Source of the DNA: Nocardiopsis sp. FR4 | GTDB lineage: Bacteria; Actinomycetota; Actinomycetes; Streptosporangiales; Streptosporangiaceae | Assembly (NCBI RefSeq): GCF_009830945.1 | Contig: NZ_ML776454.1 | Span: forward strand, 435,240-499,239 | Length of the DNA stretch: 64,000 nt | Direction of reading: 5' to 3' | Shown: positions 8,515-16,455 of the stretch, one piece after another | How the letters are laid out: every line of letters starts with the position of its first letter | How positions within the stretch are numbered: the first letter of the stretch is position 1 | Program-made: the position numbers and the translations under genes | The notes under the pieces: model-generated | The model's input: only the letters and a program-made list of their open reading frames with translations | Database searches by the model: none | What the model was told of the DNA's origin: nothing

Positions 8515-9504
8515 ATGGCACACACCGTCGAACCCGCCCCCGCGCGCGAGGTCCGGCCCCTCGAAGACACCGAGGCCGCACCCGCTCCGCGCCGCCGCGG
8601 ACTGCCCACCCCGTACCTGCTCATCGCCCCGGCCCTGATCCTGCTCGCGATCGTGCTGCTGTGGCCGATCGTGCAGATGGTGTGGTACTCGCTCACCAGC
8701 TTCACCACCCGCAATCTGCTGCCCAACCAGCCCGGGCCCACCTGGAACGACTTCGCCCACTACCAGAAACTGCTGACCGACCCCACGTTCTGGACCATCC
8801 TGCGCAACACGGTCGTGGTCTGCGTGTTGATGGTCGGTATCACGATGGTGCTGGGCACCCTCGTGGGGCTGCTGCTACACAAGCTCCCCAAGTGGTTCTC
8901 GGGGTTCGTGGCCCTGGGCATGATGCTCGCCTGGGCCACCCCGGCGCTGAGCGCCTCGCTGGTCTTCCGGTGGCTGTTCCTGCCCGAGCGCGGACTGGTC
9001 AACGTCATGCTGGACCGGATGCCGGACTGGCTGGTGGGCGGCGGGTGGCTGGAGTACAACTGGTTCCTCGAACCGCTGTCGCTGTTCTCGATCCTCGTCA
9101 CGGTGATCGTCTGGCAGTCCTTCCCCTTCGTGGCCGTCTCGGTGCTCGCCGGGCTCAAGAGCATCCCGCACGAGCTGTACGAGGCCGCCAGGATGGACGG
9201 CGCCGGCGCCTGGAAGGCGTTCTGGAACGTCACGTTCCCCATGCTGCGACCGCTGTTCGCCCTGCTGCTGGTCCTGCAGGTCATCTGGGACCTGCGCGTG
9301 TTCACCCAGCTGTACATCCTGGCCAACAGCTTCCAGAACAAGGACGTCTACCTGCTCTCGTACTACATCTACCAGCAGGGCTTCAGCGCCAACCCGGCCA
9401 ACTACGGCATGGGCTCGGCGATCGCGGTGGTCATGACCGTGATGATCCTCGCCGTCACCGCGTACTACCTGCGCATCATGATCCGCCAGGGGGAGACCCG
9501 ATGA
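8515..9504 (+). CDS. Sugar ABC transporter permease, MalF type
   Basis: A 329-residue inner-membrane permease with six predicted membrane segments. The first is at about residues 36-60 (YLLIAPALILLAIVLLWPIV) after a charged N-terminal tail. The cytoplasmic EAA loop EAARMDGAGAWKAFWNVTFP, which contacts the ATPase, is clear at about residue 222. It forms the heterodimeric channel with the next gene product. Its TGA overlaps the ATG of the next gene (ATGA), indicating translational coupling. No ATP-binding subunit is encoded nearby, so the pair probably uses a shared MsiK-type ATPase encoded elsewhere, as known for streptomycete sugar importers. Confidence 0.9.
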   Translation: MAHTVEPAPAREVRPLEDTEAAPAPRRRGLPTPYLLIAPALILLAIVLLWPIVQMVWYSLTSFTTRNLLPNQPGPTWNDFAHYQKLLTDPTFWTILRNTVVVCVLMVGITMVLGTLVGLLLHKLPKWFSGFVALGMMLAWATPALSASLVFRWLFLPERGLVNVMLDRMPDWLVGGGWLEYNWFLEPLSLFSILVTVIVWQSFPFVAVSVLAGLKSIPHELYEAARMDGAGAWKAFWNVTFPMLRPLFALLLVLQVIWDLRVFTQLYILANSFQNKDVYLLSYYIYQQGFSANPANYGMGSAIAVVMTVMILAVTAYYLRIMIRQGETR

Positions 9505-10535
9505 CCGCGATCGACAACAGTGCGGGCTCCACCGCCCGCGAGCACGCCGCCCGTGAGCGCACCGGGGACGGGAGCGCGGGAGCCGCCGGGGCCACGGGAG
9601 GGGCCGCCGGGGCCACGGGAGGGGCCGCCGGGGCCGGAGGCGACGGCGCCGGACGCGTCTACCGCCGCAGTCCGCTGCGCCGCCTGCGCCGCCTGCCGCT
9701 GTACCTGGCCGGTGTCGCGGTGTTCCTGTTCTCCGTGTTCCCCGTGTACTGGATGGTCATCACGGCCTTCAAGCCGGTGGGCGAGATCTTCACCCGCGAC
9801 CAGACCCTCCTGCCGCAGGCGCCGACCCTGGCCCACTTCGACCGGGTGCTCAACGGACAGCTCATCCCGGGGGTGAACTTCTGGCAGTTCCTGGCCAACA
9901 GCCTGTTCGTCACCGTCTCCGCCGTGGCCATGGGAGCGTTCCTGTCGCTGCTGGCCGCCGTGGCCGTGGCCCGGTTCCGCTTCCGGCTGCGCACCGCCTT
10001 CGTCATCCTGCTGATGGTGATCCAGATGGTGCCGATGGAGGCGATGATCATCTCGATCTTCATCAACTTCCGGCAGCTGTCCGACCTGAGCGGCGTGCAG
10101 CTGCTCGGCAACCTCTCCGGCCTGCTCATCGTGTACACGGCCGTGTCCCTGCCGATCACCATCATGATGCTGCGGGGATTCGTGGCCGCGGTGCCCAAGG
10201 AGCTGGAGGAGGCGGCCGCCATCGACGGCGCCGGCTCCTGGACCGTCTTCTGGCGCATCCTCATGCCCCTGGTCGCGCCGGGCCTGGTGGCGGCCAGCAT
10301 CTTCGCCTTCATCACGGCCTGGAACGAGTTCATCGTCGCACTGACGTTCCTGGGCCGCAGCACGGAGGACTACACGCTGCCCCTGACCCTGTCCTACTAC
10401 TTCGGCCGCTTCGGCACCGAGTGGGGACCGATCATGGCGGCCTCCACGCTGCTGACCATCCCCGTGATGATCTTCTTCCTGTTCGTCCAGCGGCGCATGG
10501 TCTCCGGTCTGACCATGGGCGCGGTCAAGGGCTGA
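9501..10535 (+). CDS. Sugar ABC transporter permease, MalG type
   Basis: A 344-residue second permease subunit. Six membrane segments start near residue 70 (YLAGVAVFLFSVFPVYWMVI), and the EAA loop is EAAAIDGAGSWTVFWRILMP near residue 235. The N-terminal 50 residues are a low-complexity Ala/Gly/Thr tail encoded by a 21-base tandem repeat, unusual for this family and presumably disordered. The start overlaps the stop of the MalF-type gene by four bases. A strong hairpin follows 20 bases after the stop, so the GH3 gene may be partly uncoupled from the transporter transcript. Confidence 0.9.
   Translation: MTAIDNSAGSTAREHAARERTGDGSAGAAGATGGAAGATGGAAGAGGDGAGRVYRRSPLRRLRRLPLYLAGVAVFLFSVFPVYWMVITAFKPVGEIFTRDQTLLPQAPTLAHFDRVLNGQLIPGVNFWQFLANSLFVTVSAVAMGAFLSLLAAVAVARFRFRLRTAFVILLMVIQMVPMEAMIISIFINFRQLSDLSGVQLLGNLSGLLIVYTAVSLPITIMMLRGFVAAVPKELEEAAAIDGAGSWTVFWRILMPLVAPGLVAASIFAFITAWNEFIVALTFLGRSTEDYTLPLTLSYYFGRFGTEWGPIMAASTLLTIPVMIFFLFVQRRMVSGLTMGAVKG
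9582..9636 (+). repeat. 21-base in-frame tandem repeat, about 2.6 copies
   Basis: Two exact copies of a 21-base unit (9582-9602 and 9603-9623) plus 13 bases of a third encode an AAGATGG-type heptapeptide repeat in the N-terminal tail of the MalG-type permease. The unit length keeps the frame, so copy-number change would not break the gene. Confidence 0.85.
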
Positions 10536-10554
10536 CCGCCTCCGCCCGGCGCGG

Positions 10555-10585
10555 CGGGTTCCGCGGCCCCGCGTCGCGGAACCCG
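10555..10585 (+). terminator. hairpin after the permease gene
   Basis: An 11-bp perfect stem (CGGGTTCCGCG with its complement) and a 9-base loop begin 20 bases after the stop of the MalG-type permease gene and precede the GH3 gene. Candidate terminator or read-through attenuator. Confidence 0.6.
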
Positions 10586-10696
10586 GACACGGGTCCGTGC
10601 CGGGGTCCGCTCCGCCGCTTCCCTGCTCCCCCGTCTCCCCGCTTCCCCGCCCTTCGTCTGCCCTGTGACGGGCACCCCTTCCCGAACGGAGTCCGC

Positions 10697-12184
10697 ATGC
10701 CGTACGACCCGACCCTGGCGCGCCTGGCCAACGCCACGCTGCTGGTGCCCTTCGAGTCCTACCACGCCCCGCGCTGGGTCCTGGAGGGTCTGGCAGACGG
10801 CGTCTCCGGGGTCTGTCTGTTCCACAACAACCTCGACGGCCCCGAGCAGGTCGCCGCGCTCAACGCCGCACTGGCCGAGGCCGCCGACACCCCGCTCATC
10901 TCCCTGGACGAGGAGGGCGGCGACGTCACCCGCATCGGCCAGGCGCGGGGCAGCGACTACCCGGGCAACGCCGCGCTGGGCGCTGTGGACGACCCCGACC
11001 TGACCCGCGCCACCCTGCGCTCCCTGGGCGGACGGCTGGCCGGGCTGGGCTTCAACCTGGACCTGGCCCCCTCGGTGGACGTCAACGTCGCCGACGACAA
11101 CCCGGTGATCGGCACCCGCTCCTTCGGCGCCGACGCCGAGCTGGTCGCCCGGCACGCGGCCGCCGCCGTGCTGGGCCTGCAGGAGGCGGGCGTGGCCGCG
11201 TGCGCCAAGCACTTCCCCGGGCACGGCGCCACCTCGCAGGACTCCCACCACGTGCTGCCGCGTGTGGAGGCCGACGCCGACCTCCTGCGCCGGCGCGAGC
11301 TGCTGCCCTTCCGCGCGGCCGTGGAGGCCGGGGTGCGGTCCATCCTGACCGCGCACATCGAGATGCCCGGACTGGGCGGGGAGGGGCCGGCCACGCTCAC
11401 TCCGCACATCCTCAACGACCTGCTGCGGGAGGAGCTGGGCTTCACCGGGAGCGTGGTCAGCGACGCCATGGACATGCAGGGCGTGAGCGGCCGGATCGGC
11501 ATCCCCGAGGCGAGCGTGCGCGCGGTGGCCGCCGGGGTGGACCTGCTGTGCCTGGGCAGGTACGTCTACGCCGACCAGGTCGATCTGGTCCGCTCCGCGC
11601 TGGTGGAGGCGGTGCGCGAGGGACGCCTGCCCGCGGAGCGCCTGGAGGAGGCCGCCGCCCGCAACGCCGATCTGCGCGCGTGGATCCGCTCCTCGGCCGC
11701 CCGCCGGTCGGCCGCCACCGGTGCCGACGGTGTCCCCGGTACCGACGGCGTGGGCCTGGCCGGGGCCCGCCGCGCGGTGCGTGTGGCGGGCGACCTGCCC
11801 CCGCTGAGCGACCCGTACGTGGTGGAGGTGGACGCCCCCGCCGGTATGGCGGTGGGCGAGGTGCCCTGGGGACTGGGCCCCTGGTTCCCCGACGTCGAGC
11901 GGGTCTCCCCCGAGCCGGGGCACGCCGACCGGCTGCTGGAGGGCGCCCGGGGACGCGACCTGGTCGTGGTGGTACGGGACGCGCACCGCTACCAGGGCGC
12001 CCGGGCGCTGGTGAGCCGCCTGCTCCGGGCCCGCCCCGAGGCCGTGGTGGTGGAGATGGGGCTGCCCATCTGGCGGCCCGACTGCGGCGCGCACGTGAGC
12101 ACCTACGGTGCCGCCCACGTCAACGGACTGAGCGCGGCCGAGCTGCTGGGCGGGGCGGTGGGCGCTTCCTCCGGCCGGAGCTGA
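10697..12184 (+). CDS. GH3 glycoside hydrolase, NagZ-like
   Basis: A 495-residue cytoplasmic protein; no signal peptide is visible. The catalytic TIM-barrel domain covers about residues 1-330. It has SLDEEGGDVTR, DLAPSVDVN, AKHFPGHGATSQDSHH (the KH-F-PGHG and D-SH loop typical of NagZ-type beta-N-acetylglucosaminidases, where the His is the acid/base) and VVSDAMDMQG with the nucleophile Asp. A further 150 or so residues follow that I could not assign. It probably releases GlcNAc or another beta-linked sugar from an imported oligosaccharide. The genes upstream encode its likely transporter. The start ATG at 10697 is preceded by GAACGGAGTCC, a moderate ribosome binding site. Confidence 0.85.
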   Translation: MPYDPTLARLANATLLVPFESYHAPRWVLEGLADGVSGVCLFHNNLDGPEQVAALNAALAEAADTPLISLDEEGGDVTRIGQARGSDYPGNAALGAVDDPDLTRATLRSLGGRLAGLGFNLDLAPSVDVNVADDNPVIGTRSFGADAELVARHAAAAVLGLQEAGVAACAKHFPGHGATSQDSHHVLPRVEADADLLRRRELLPFRAAVEAGVRSILTAHIEMPGLGGEGPATLTPHILNDLLREELGFTGSVVSDAMDMQGVSGRIGIPEASVRAVAAGVDLLCLGRYVYADQVDLVRSALVEAVREGRLPAERLEEAAARNADLRAWIRSSAARRSAATGADGVPGTDGVGLAGARRAVRVAGDLPPLSDPYVVEVDAPAGMAVGEVPWGLGPWFPDVERVSPEPGHADRLLEGARGRDLVVVVRDAHRYQGARALVSRLLRARPEAVVVEMGLPIWRPDCGAHVSTYGAAHVNGLSAAELLGGAVGASSGRS

Positions 12185-12226
12185 CCCCCGCCCGTCCGGC
12201 CCGCGACCGGGGCGGGGACCTCCGCC

Positions 12227-12256
12227 GACCGGACGGGGTCCTGCCCCCGTCCGGTC
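12227..12256 (+). terminator. terminator-like hairpin after the GH3 gene
   Basis: A perfect 12-bp stem GACCGGACGGGG with its complement and a 6-base loop, about 40 bases after the GH3 stop. It probably ends the transport/hydrolase transcript. The rest of the 265-base gap holds only the next gene's promoter region. Confidence 0.65.
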
Positions 12257-12437
12257 ACGTCCGGTCCGGGCCGCGGAGGGGCCGGTCGCACCGGAGGGGC
12301 GCGGAACCGGGGACGGCCGGGCCGTAACGTCACCGATGTCCCTGAAAGCCGGTAGGAGAAGTACGCTTGACCTGAAGCACCCCGGCCGTCGGCGCATCCG
12401 TCGGCGCCCGGTGCCCCATTCGCCCTTCTAACCACGG

Positions 12438-12443
12438 CATAAT
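12438..12443 (+). promoter_or_regulatory. -10 hexamer of a leaderless promoter
   Basis: CATAAT, close to the TATAAT consensus, ends six bases before the ATG at 12450 with no ribosome binding site between. Transcription would start at or next to the start codon of the Rrf2 gene. Confidence 0.6.
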
Positions 12444-12449
12444 CACAGC

Positions 12450-12914
12450 ATGCGCCTTTCAGCCCGGGTCGACTACGCGCTACGCGCGGCGGCGGAGCTC
12501 GCCGTCGCCGACGAGGGGCCGGTGACGGCCGAGCAGCTCGCGCGTGCGCAGGCCATCCCCGGAAAATTCCTCGAGAACATCCTCACCCAGCTACGCCGTG
12601 CCGGTCTGGTGCGCAGCCAGCGCGGCCCCGTCGGCGGCTACTGGCTGGCCCGCCCCGCGGCGGAGATCTCCCTGGCCGACATCATCCGCGCGGTCGACGG
12701 GCCCCTCGCCAACGTGCGCGGTGAGCGGCCCGAGCACGTGGACTACGACGGAGCGGCCCGCAGCCTGCAACAGGTGTGGATCGCCCTGCGCGCCAGCGAG
12801 CGCGCCATCCTGGAGGGCGTCAACCTCCAACACCTGGTGACCAACGAACTGCCCGACACCGTGCGCTCCCTGGCCGAGGACCCCGAGGCCTGGGTCAACC
12901 ACACCCACCGCTGA
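12450..12914 (+). CDS. Rrf2 family transcriptional regulator without cluster cysteines
   Basis: A 154-residue regulator with the Rrf2 signature: N-terminal MRLSARVDYALRAAAELA, the HTH region AEQLARAQAIPGKFLENIL, wing QRGPVGGYWLARP and LADIIRAVDGPL. Family members that sense Fe-S status or NO carry three cysteines after residue 90. This protein contains no cysteine at all, so it must sense something else or act through partners, like the CymR-type cysteine-metabolism branch. The start is supported by a near-consensus -10 placed for leaderless expression. The gene is convergent with clgR, and a shared hairpin lies between them. The target genes cannot be inferred from the neighbourhood. Confidence 0.85.
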   Translation: MRLSARVDYALRAAAELAVADEGPVTAEQLARAQAIPGKFLENILTQLRRAGLVRSQRGPVGGYWLARPAAEISLADIIRAVDGPLANVRGERPEHVDYDGAARSLQQVWIALRASERAILEGVNLQHLVTNELPDTVRSLAEDPEAWVNHTHR

Positions 12915-12953
12915 GCCCCGGGCGTCCGCCGCCCGTCGGCCCCGAACACGTGT

Positions 12954-12983
12954 GAAGGAGCCGGCCCTGGGGCCGGCTCCTTC
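12954..12983. terminator. bidirectional terminator between the Rrf2 gene and clgR
   Basis: A perfect 13-bp stem GAAGGAGCCGGCC with its complement and a 4-base loop, placed between convergent genes. The AAGG end gives a short U-rich tail in one direction. Confidence 0.8.
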
Positions 12984-13023
12984 GCGGTCACGGTGATGAC
13001 GGACGGACAGATCCGAGACGGGG

Positions 13024-13380
13024 TCAGACCCCGACCATGTCGGCGACTTGGGGAACGCGATCCGGTACCGGGTCGATGCCGAGGTCCTGGGCGGTGACGG
13101 GGTCGCTCGGGACCGCGTCGCCCAGCAGCGCGGCCTCCTGCAGCTCGGCGAGGGCGAGCTGGTCGGAGACCTCTCTCAGTACCTGTGAAAGCGGGACGCC
13201 CAGCGCCCCGCAGATCGAGGAGAGCAGTTCGGAAGAGGCTTCCTTCTGCCCGCGCTCGACCTCCGACAGGTAACCGAGGGATACACGTGCATCGGCCGAC
13301 ACCTCACGGAGGGTGCGGCCCTGGCGCTGCCGGAGCCGCCTGAGCACGTCACCAAGTAGGTGACGAAGCAGGACCATCAT
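13024..13380 (-). CDS. clgR: ClgR-type XRE regulator of clp protease genes
   Basis: A 118-residue protein that matches the ClgR core almost throughout: [20 protein letters not shown], the HTH turn [20 protein letters not shown], and [18 protein letters not shown]. ClgR activates clpP/clpC/lon-type protease genes in actinomycetes and is itself degraded by ClpP through its C-terminus. Here the tail ends in DMVGV; the short hydrophobic end could serve as the degron, which is inference. Two ATGs are in tandem at 13380 and 13377, preceded by GGGAGG. The location downstream of cinA-pgsA-rimO on the same strand is the conserved actinobacterial order. Confidence 0.88.
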   Translation of the reverse strand: MMVLLRHLLGDVLRRLRQRQGRTLREVSADARVSLGYLSEVERGQKEASSELLSSICGALGVPLSQVLREVSDQLALAELQEAALLGDAVPSDPVTAQDLGIDPVPDRVPQVADMVGV

Positions 13381-13539
13381 TCGCGCTCCCTCCCACCGGT
13401 AGCGACCTTCATATACAACACCGTACCCGCCCTACGCCCGATTCGGGCACCTCTTGCCGTCCTGTTCGCTGGAGGGGGAACCTCGTCCGGGGGTGGTTTT
13501 GTTCCCCCGGCGCGGGGATAAGGGGCACCAACCGAAAGC

Positions 13540-14151
13540 TCAGGCCCGGTGGTTCCCCTCCGTGCTCCCTCGAACGACCGAGTCCAGGAGCACCAGCGCC
13601 CCCTCGACCGTGCGGTATCGGATACCCGCACGGTCCCCGGTGAAACGGAACGGCCGGACACGGGTGTCTTCGGGGGAGGTGGCGACGGCCACATAGACGG
13701 TGCCGACGGGCTGCCCGTCCTGGGGTTCGGGCCCGGCCACGCCGGTCACCGCGACCCCGAAGTCCGCTCGCAGGAGGCGGCGGACGCCGAGCGCCATGTG
13801 CGCGGCCACGTCGGGGTGGACCGCGCCGTGCTCGGCCAGCAGGTCCTCCGGGACCCCGAGCAGGGCGGCCTTGGTGTCGGTGGCGTAGGTGACCACGCCG
13901 CCCCGGTAGGACCCCGAGGAGCCGGGGATGGCGGTGATGTGGGCGCCGATGAGACCGCCGGTGAGCGACTCGGCGGTGGCGCAGGTGGCACCGCGGTCGA
14001 GCAGGGCCCGGTGGGCGGCCCCGGCCGCGGTGAGCACCTCGACGCGGAACTCCCGCCCCTCCGAGCCCAGGCGGACCCGGTCCTCCTCACGGGGCGCTCC
14101 GCCCCGGGCGCCGCGTCCCGGCTCTCCGTCCCGGGGGTCCCGCCGGCTCAC
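13540..14151 (-). CDS. cinA: CinA C-terminal domain nicotinamide-nucleotide amidase
   Basis: A 203-residue single-domain CinA-C protein that deamidates NMN to NaMN in pyridine nucleotide recycling. Key segments are CATAESLTGGLIGAHITAIPG with the catalytic Ser/Thr region, SYRGGVVTYATDTKAALLGV, VAVTGVAGPEPQDGQPVGTVYVA and RIRYRT-type ends near the C-terminus. The N-terminal MoCF/FAD-pyrophosphatase-like domain of full-length CinA is absent, as usual in actinobacteria. I placed the start at the GTG at 14151, which overlaps the pgsA stop (GTGA). This gives about 35 extra charged residues before the conserved domain, so a later GTG (VLTAAG) is possible. Confidence 0.85.
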   Translation of the reverse strand: MSRRDPRDGEPGRGARGGAPREEDRVRLGSEGREFRVEVLTAAGAAHRALLDRGATCATAESLTGGLIGAHITAIPGSSGSYRGGVVTYATDTKAALLGVPEDLLAEHGAVHPDVAAHMALGVRRLLRADFGVAVTGVAGPEPQDGQPVGTVYVAVATSPEDTRVRPFRFTGDRAGIRYRTVEGALVLLDSVVRGSTEGNHRA

Positions 14152-14753
14152 TCCGAGTGCTCCCGGCGGCCCCGGACCGCCCGTACGGCGTCGAGGACGT
14201 AGGTCAGGCCGGTCCACAGCGTGACCACGAGCGCGGCGGCCATGACCACGTTGGCGAACCAGACGAAGGCCCAGCTGAGCGGCAGCACCCGCAGCGGGAA
14301 GAGGTAGACGCTGATCGCGACGACCTGCAGGACGGTCTTGAGCTTGCCGCCCTTGCTCGCGGGCATGACCACGTAGCGCAGCACCGCGAAGCGCAGCGCG
14401 GTGACACCCCACTCGCGGGCCAGGATGGCGATGGTGACCCACCACCACAGGTCGCCCTGCAGGGAGAGCACCACCAGCGCGGCCCCGGTGAGCGCCTTGT
14501 CGGCGATCGGGTCCACGATCTTGCCGAAGTCGGTGACGAGGTTGTGGCGGCGGGCGAGCTCACCGTCGACGCGGTCGGTGATGGCGGCCAGCACGAAGAC
14601 GGAGAAGGCGGCGAACCGCCACCACGAGCCGTCCAGGAACATGAACCACACGAACAGCGGCACCATGAGCAGGCGGCTCATCGTGAGGATGTTCGCGATG
14701 TTCCAGAGGGGGACGCGGGGGTCGGGCACGGCCGCGGGGTCGGGAGTGCTCAT
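14148..14753 (-). CDS. pgsA: CDP-diacylglycerol-glycerol-3-phosphate 3-phosphatidyltransferase
   Basis: A 201-residue integral membrane enzyme of phosphatidylglycerol synthesis. It carries the complete CDP-alcohol phosphotransferase motif D-x2-DG-x2-AR-x8-G-x3-D-x3-D, seen as [10 protein letters not shown] followed by [10 protein letters not shown], at about residues 61-87. The N-terminal helix reads [20 protein letters not shown], and further hydrophobic segments follow. The start overlaps the rimO stop by four bases (ATGA) and its own stop overlaps the cinA start (GTGA), so rimO-pgsA-cinA are translationally coupled. Confidence 0.93.
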   Translation of the reverse strand: MSTPDPAAVPDPRVPLWNIANILTMSRLLMVPLFVWFMFLDGSWWRFAAFSVFVLAAITDRVDGELARRHNLVTDFGKIVDPIADKALTGAALVVLSLQGDLWWWVTIAILAREWGVTALRFAVLRYVVMPASKGGKLKTVLQVVAISVYLFPLRVLPLSWAFVWFANVVMAAALVVTLWTGLTYVLDAVRAVRGRREHSE

Positions 14754-16207
14754 CTGCTGCTGGCTTCCGGCTGGGTGTCGTCCTGTTCGGCGACCAGGTC
14801 GGCACCGGCCGACTGGATGACGGTGGCGCGCACCAGGTCACCGACGGCCAGGTCCTGTCCGTACAGGATCGTGCTGCCGTCGACCTCGGGGGCCTGGTGC
14901 TCGGCGCGGCCCTCGTAGGCGCCGTCCTCCAGCACCGACTCCACCAGGACGGTCACCTGCGATCCGATCCGCTCCTCGGCGCGCTGGACCATCAGCTCCT
15001 CGGCGAGGCGGTTGAGGTGGTCCACGCGCTCGGCGACGACCTCCTCGGGCAGCTTGCCGCCGTGGGTGGCGGCCTCGGTGCCGTCCTCGTCGGAGTAGCC
15101 GAACACGCCGATGGCGTCCAGTCGGGCCTGGCTGAGGAAGGAGACCAGGTCCTCGAACTCGGCGTCTGTCTCGCCGGGGAAGCCGACGATGAAGTTGGAG
15201 CGGGCCCCGGCCTCGGGGGCGCGGCCGCGGACCGCCTCCAGCAGCTCCAGGAAGCGCTCGCGGTCGCCGAAGCGCCGCATACGGCGCAGCAGGGTGCCGC
15301 TGGCGTGCTGGAAGGACAGGTCGAAGTAGGGGACCACGCCGGGGGTGCCGGTGAGGACCTCCACCAGCCCGGGGCGGACCTCGGCGGGCTGGAGGTAGCT
15401 GACCCGGACGCGGTCCAGGCCGGGCACCGCGGCCAGGCGGGGCAGGAGCTTCTCCAGGGCGCGCACGTCGCCCAGGTCCTTGCCGTAGGAGGTGGAGTTC
15501 TCGCTGACCAGGAACACCTCGCGCACGCCCTCGCCCGCCAGCCACTCGGCCTCGCGGACGATCTCGTCCGGGTGGCGGGAGATGTAGGCGCCGCGGAAGG
15601 TCGGGATGGCGCAGAAGGTGCAGCGCCGGTCGCAGCCGGAGGCGATCTTGAGGTTGGCCACCGGGCCGCCGGTCAGGCGGCGGCGCGGGACGGCCGCGCG
15701 GTAGGGCAGTTCGGTGCCCTCGGCCCCCGGGGCGTCGGCCAGGGCCGCTCCGGCGAAGGTCCCGTGACCGGGGACGTGGGCCTGGGAGGCGTCGCGCTCG
15801 GCCGGGCTGATCGGCAGCAGGGTGCGCCGGTCGCGGGGGTCGTGCGGGACCAGCGAGCGTCCGGACAGGACGTCGTCGAGCCGGTCGGTGATGGAGGCGT
15901 AGTCGTCGAAGCCGATGACCTGGGCCTCGGGCAGTGCCTCGGCGAGCTCGGAACCGTACCGCTCGGCCATGCACCCGGCCGCGACCACCTTGCCGCCGTT
16001 CTCGGCTGCCTCCAGCAGCGTCTCGATGGAGTCCTGCTTGGCGGCGTCGATGAACCCGCAGGTGTTGACCAGGGTGACGTCGGCCTTGGTGTCGCCGTCG
16101 ACCAGTTCCCAGCCGCCCGCGGCCAGACGCCCGGCGAGCTCTTCGGAGTCGACCTCGTTACGCGCACACCCCAGGGTGACGAGTGAGACAGTACGGCGCG
16201 ATGACAT
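14750..16207 (-). CDS. rimO: Ribosomal protein S12 methylthiotransferase RimO
   Basis: A 485-residue radical-SAM enzyme that methylthiolates Asp in ribosomal protein S12. The N-terminal MTTase domain has its three cluster cysteines in [24 protein letters not shown] and [10 protein letters not shown]. The radical-SAM motif CDRRCTFC is at about residue 195, followed by [20 protein letters not shown] and [13 protein letters not shown] are RimO-like. A C-terminal TRAM domain starts near [16 protein letters not shown] set the start at [17 protein letters not shown] (16207); the frame is open further upstream, but that part does not resemble the family. It heads the coupled rimO-pgsA-cinA run. Confidence 0.94.
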   Translation of the reverse strand: MSSRRTVSLVTLGCARNEVDSEELAGRLAAGGWELVDGDTKADVTLVNTCGFIDAAKQDSIETLLEAAENGGKVVAAGCMAERYGSELAEALPEAQVIGFDDYASITDRLDDVLSGRSLVPHDPRDRRTLLPISPAERDASQAHVPGHGTFAGAALADAPGAEGTELPYRAAVPRRRLTGGPVANLKIASGCDRRCTFCAIPTFRGAYISRHPDEIVREAEWLAGEGVREVFLVSENSTSYGKDLGDVRALEKLLPRLAAVPGLDRVRVSYLQPAEVRPGLVEVLTGTPGVVPYFDLSFQHASGTLLRRMRRFGDRERFLELLEAVRGRAPEAGARSNFIVGFPGETDAEFEDLVSFLSQARLDAIGVFGYSDEDGTEAATHGGKLPEEVVAERVDHLNRLAEELMVQRAEERIGSQVTVLVESVLEDGAYEGRAEHQAPEVDGSTILYGQDLAVGDLVRATVIQSAGADLVAEQDDTQPEASSR

Positions 16208-16388
16208 GGCTTCCAAGGTGTGGGAGAGCTTCGAGTGGTGCGGGGAGCCGGGCCGCGACGGTTGGAACGCGTCCGGGGCGCGGCGTCGCATGGCGCCGCC
16301 CGCAGCCCCCCACACTACCCTGAGCGGCTCACCCGGCCGTACTCCGGCCCGGCCGCCCCCTGACCGGGGAGCGGGGGCGGGCACAGCA

Positions 16389-16423
16389 CGAGGACCCGGT
16401 GCCGTCACGGCACCGGGTCCTCG
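16389..16423 (-). terminator. terminator of the rodZ-like gene
   Basis: A perfect 16-bp stem CGAGGACCCGGTGCCG with its complement and a TCA loop, about 33 bases downstream of the rodZ-like stop codon at 16456. It separates this gene from rimO. The remainder of the gap (16208-16388) should hold the rimO promoter, which I could not pick out. Confidence 0.8.
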
Positions 16424-16455
16424 GTCGCCCGGCGGCCCACGGGGAGCCGGCGCCG

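Noticed and set aside
10397..12397. A 666-codon minus-strand frame opposite the GH3 gene
   Set aside because: Same reason: the composition is that of an antisense shadow, and the plus-strand GH3 product has clear catalytic motifs.
13540..14448. Longer cinA starting inside pgsA
   Set aside because: The extra part is the antisense-free but out-of-frame reading of pgsA with no similarity to CinA; the GTGA overlap gives a better start.
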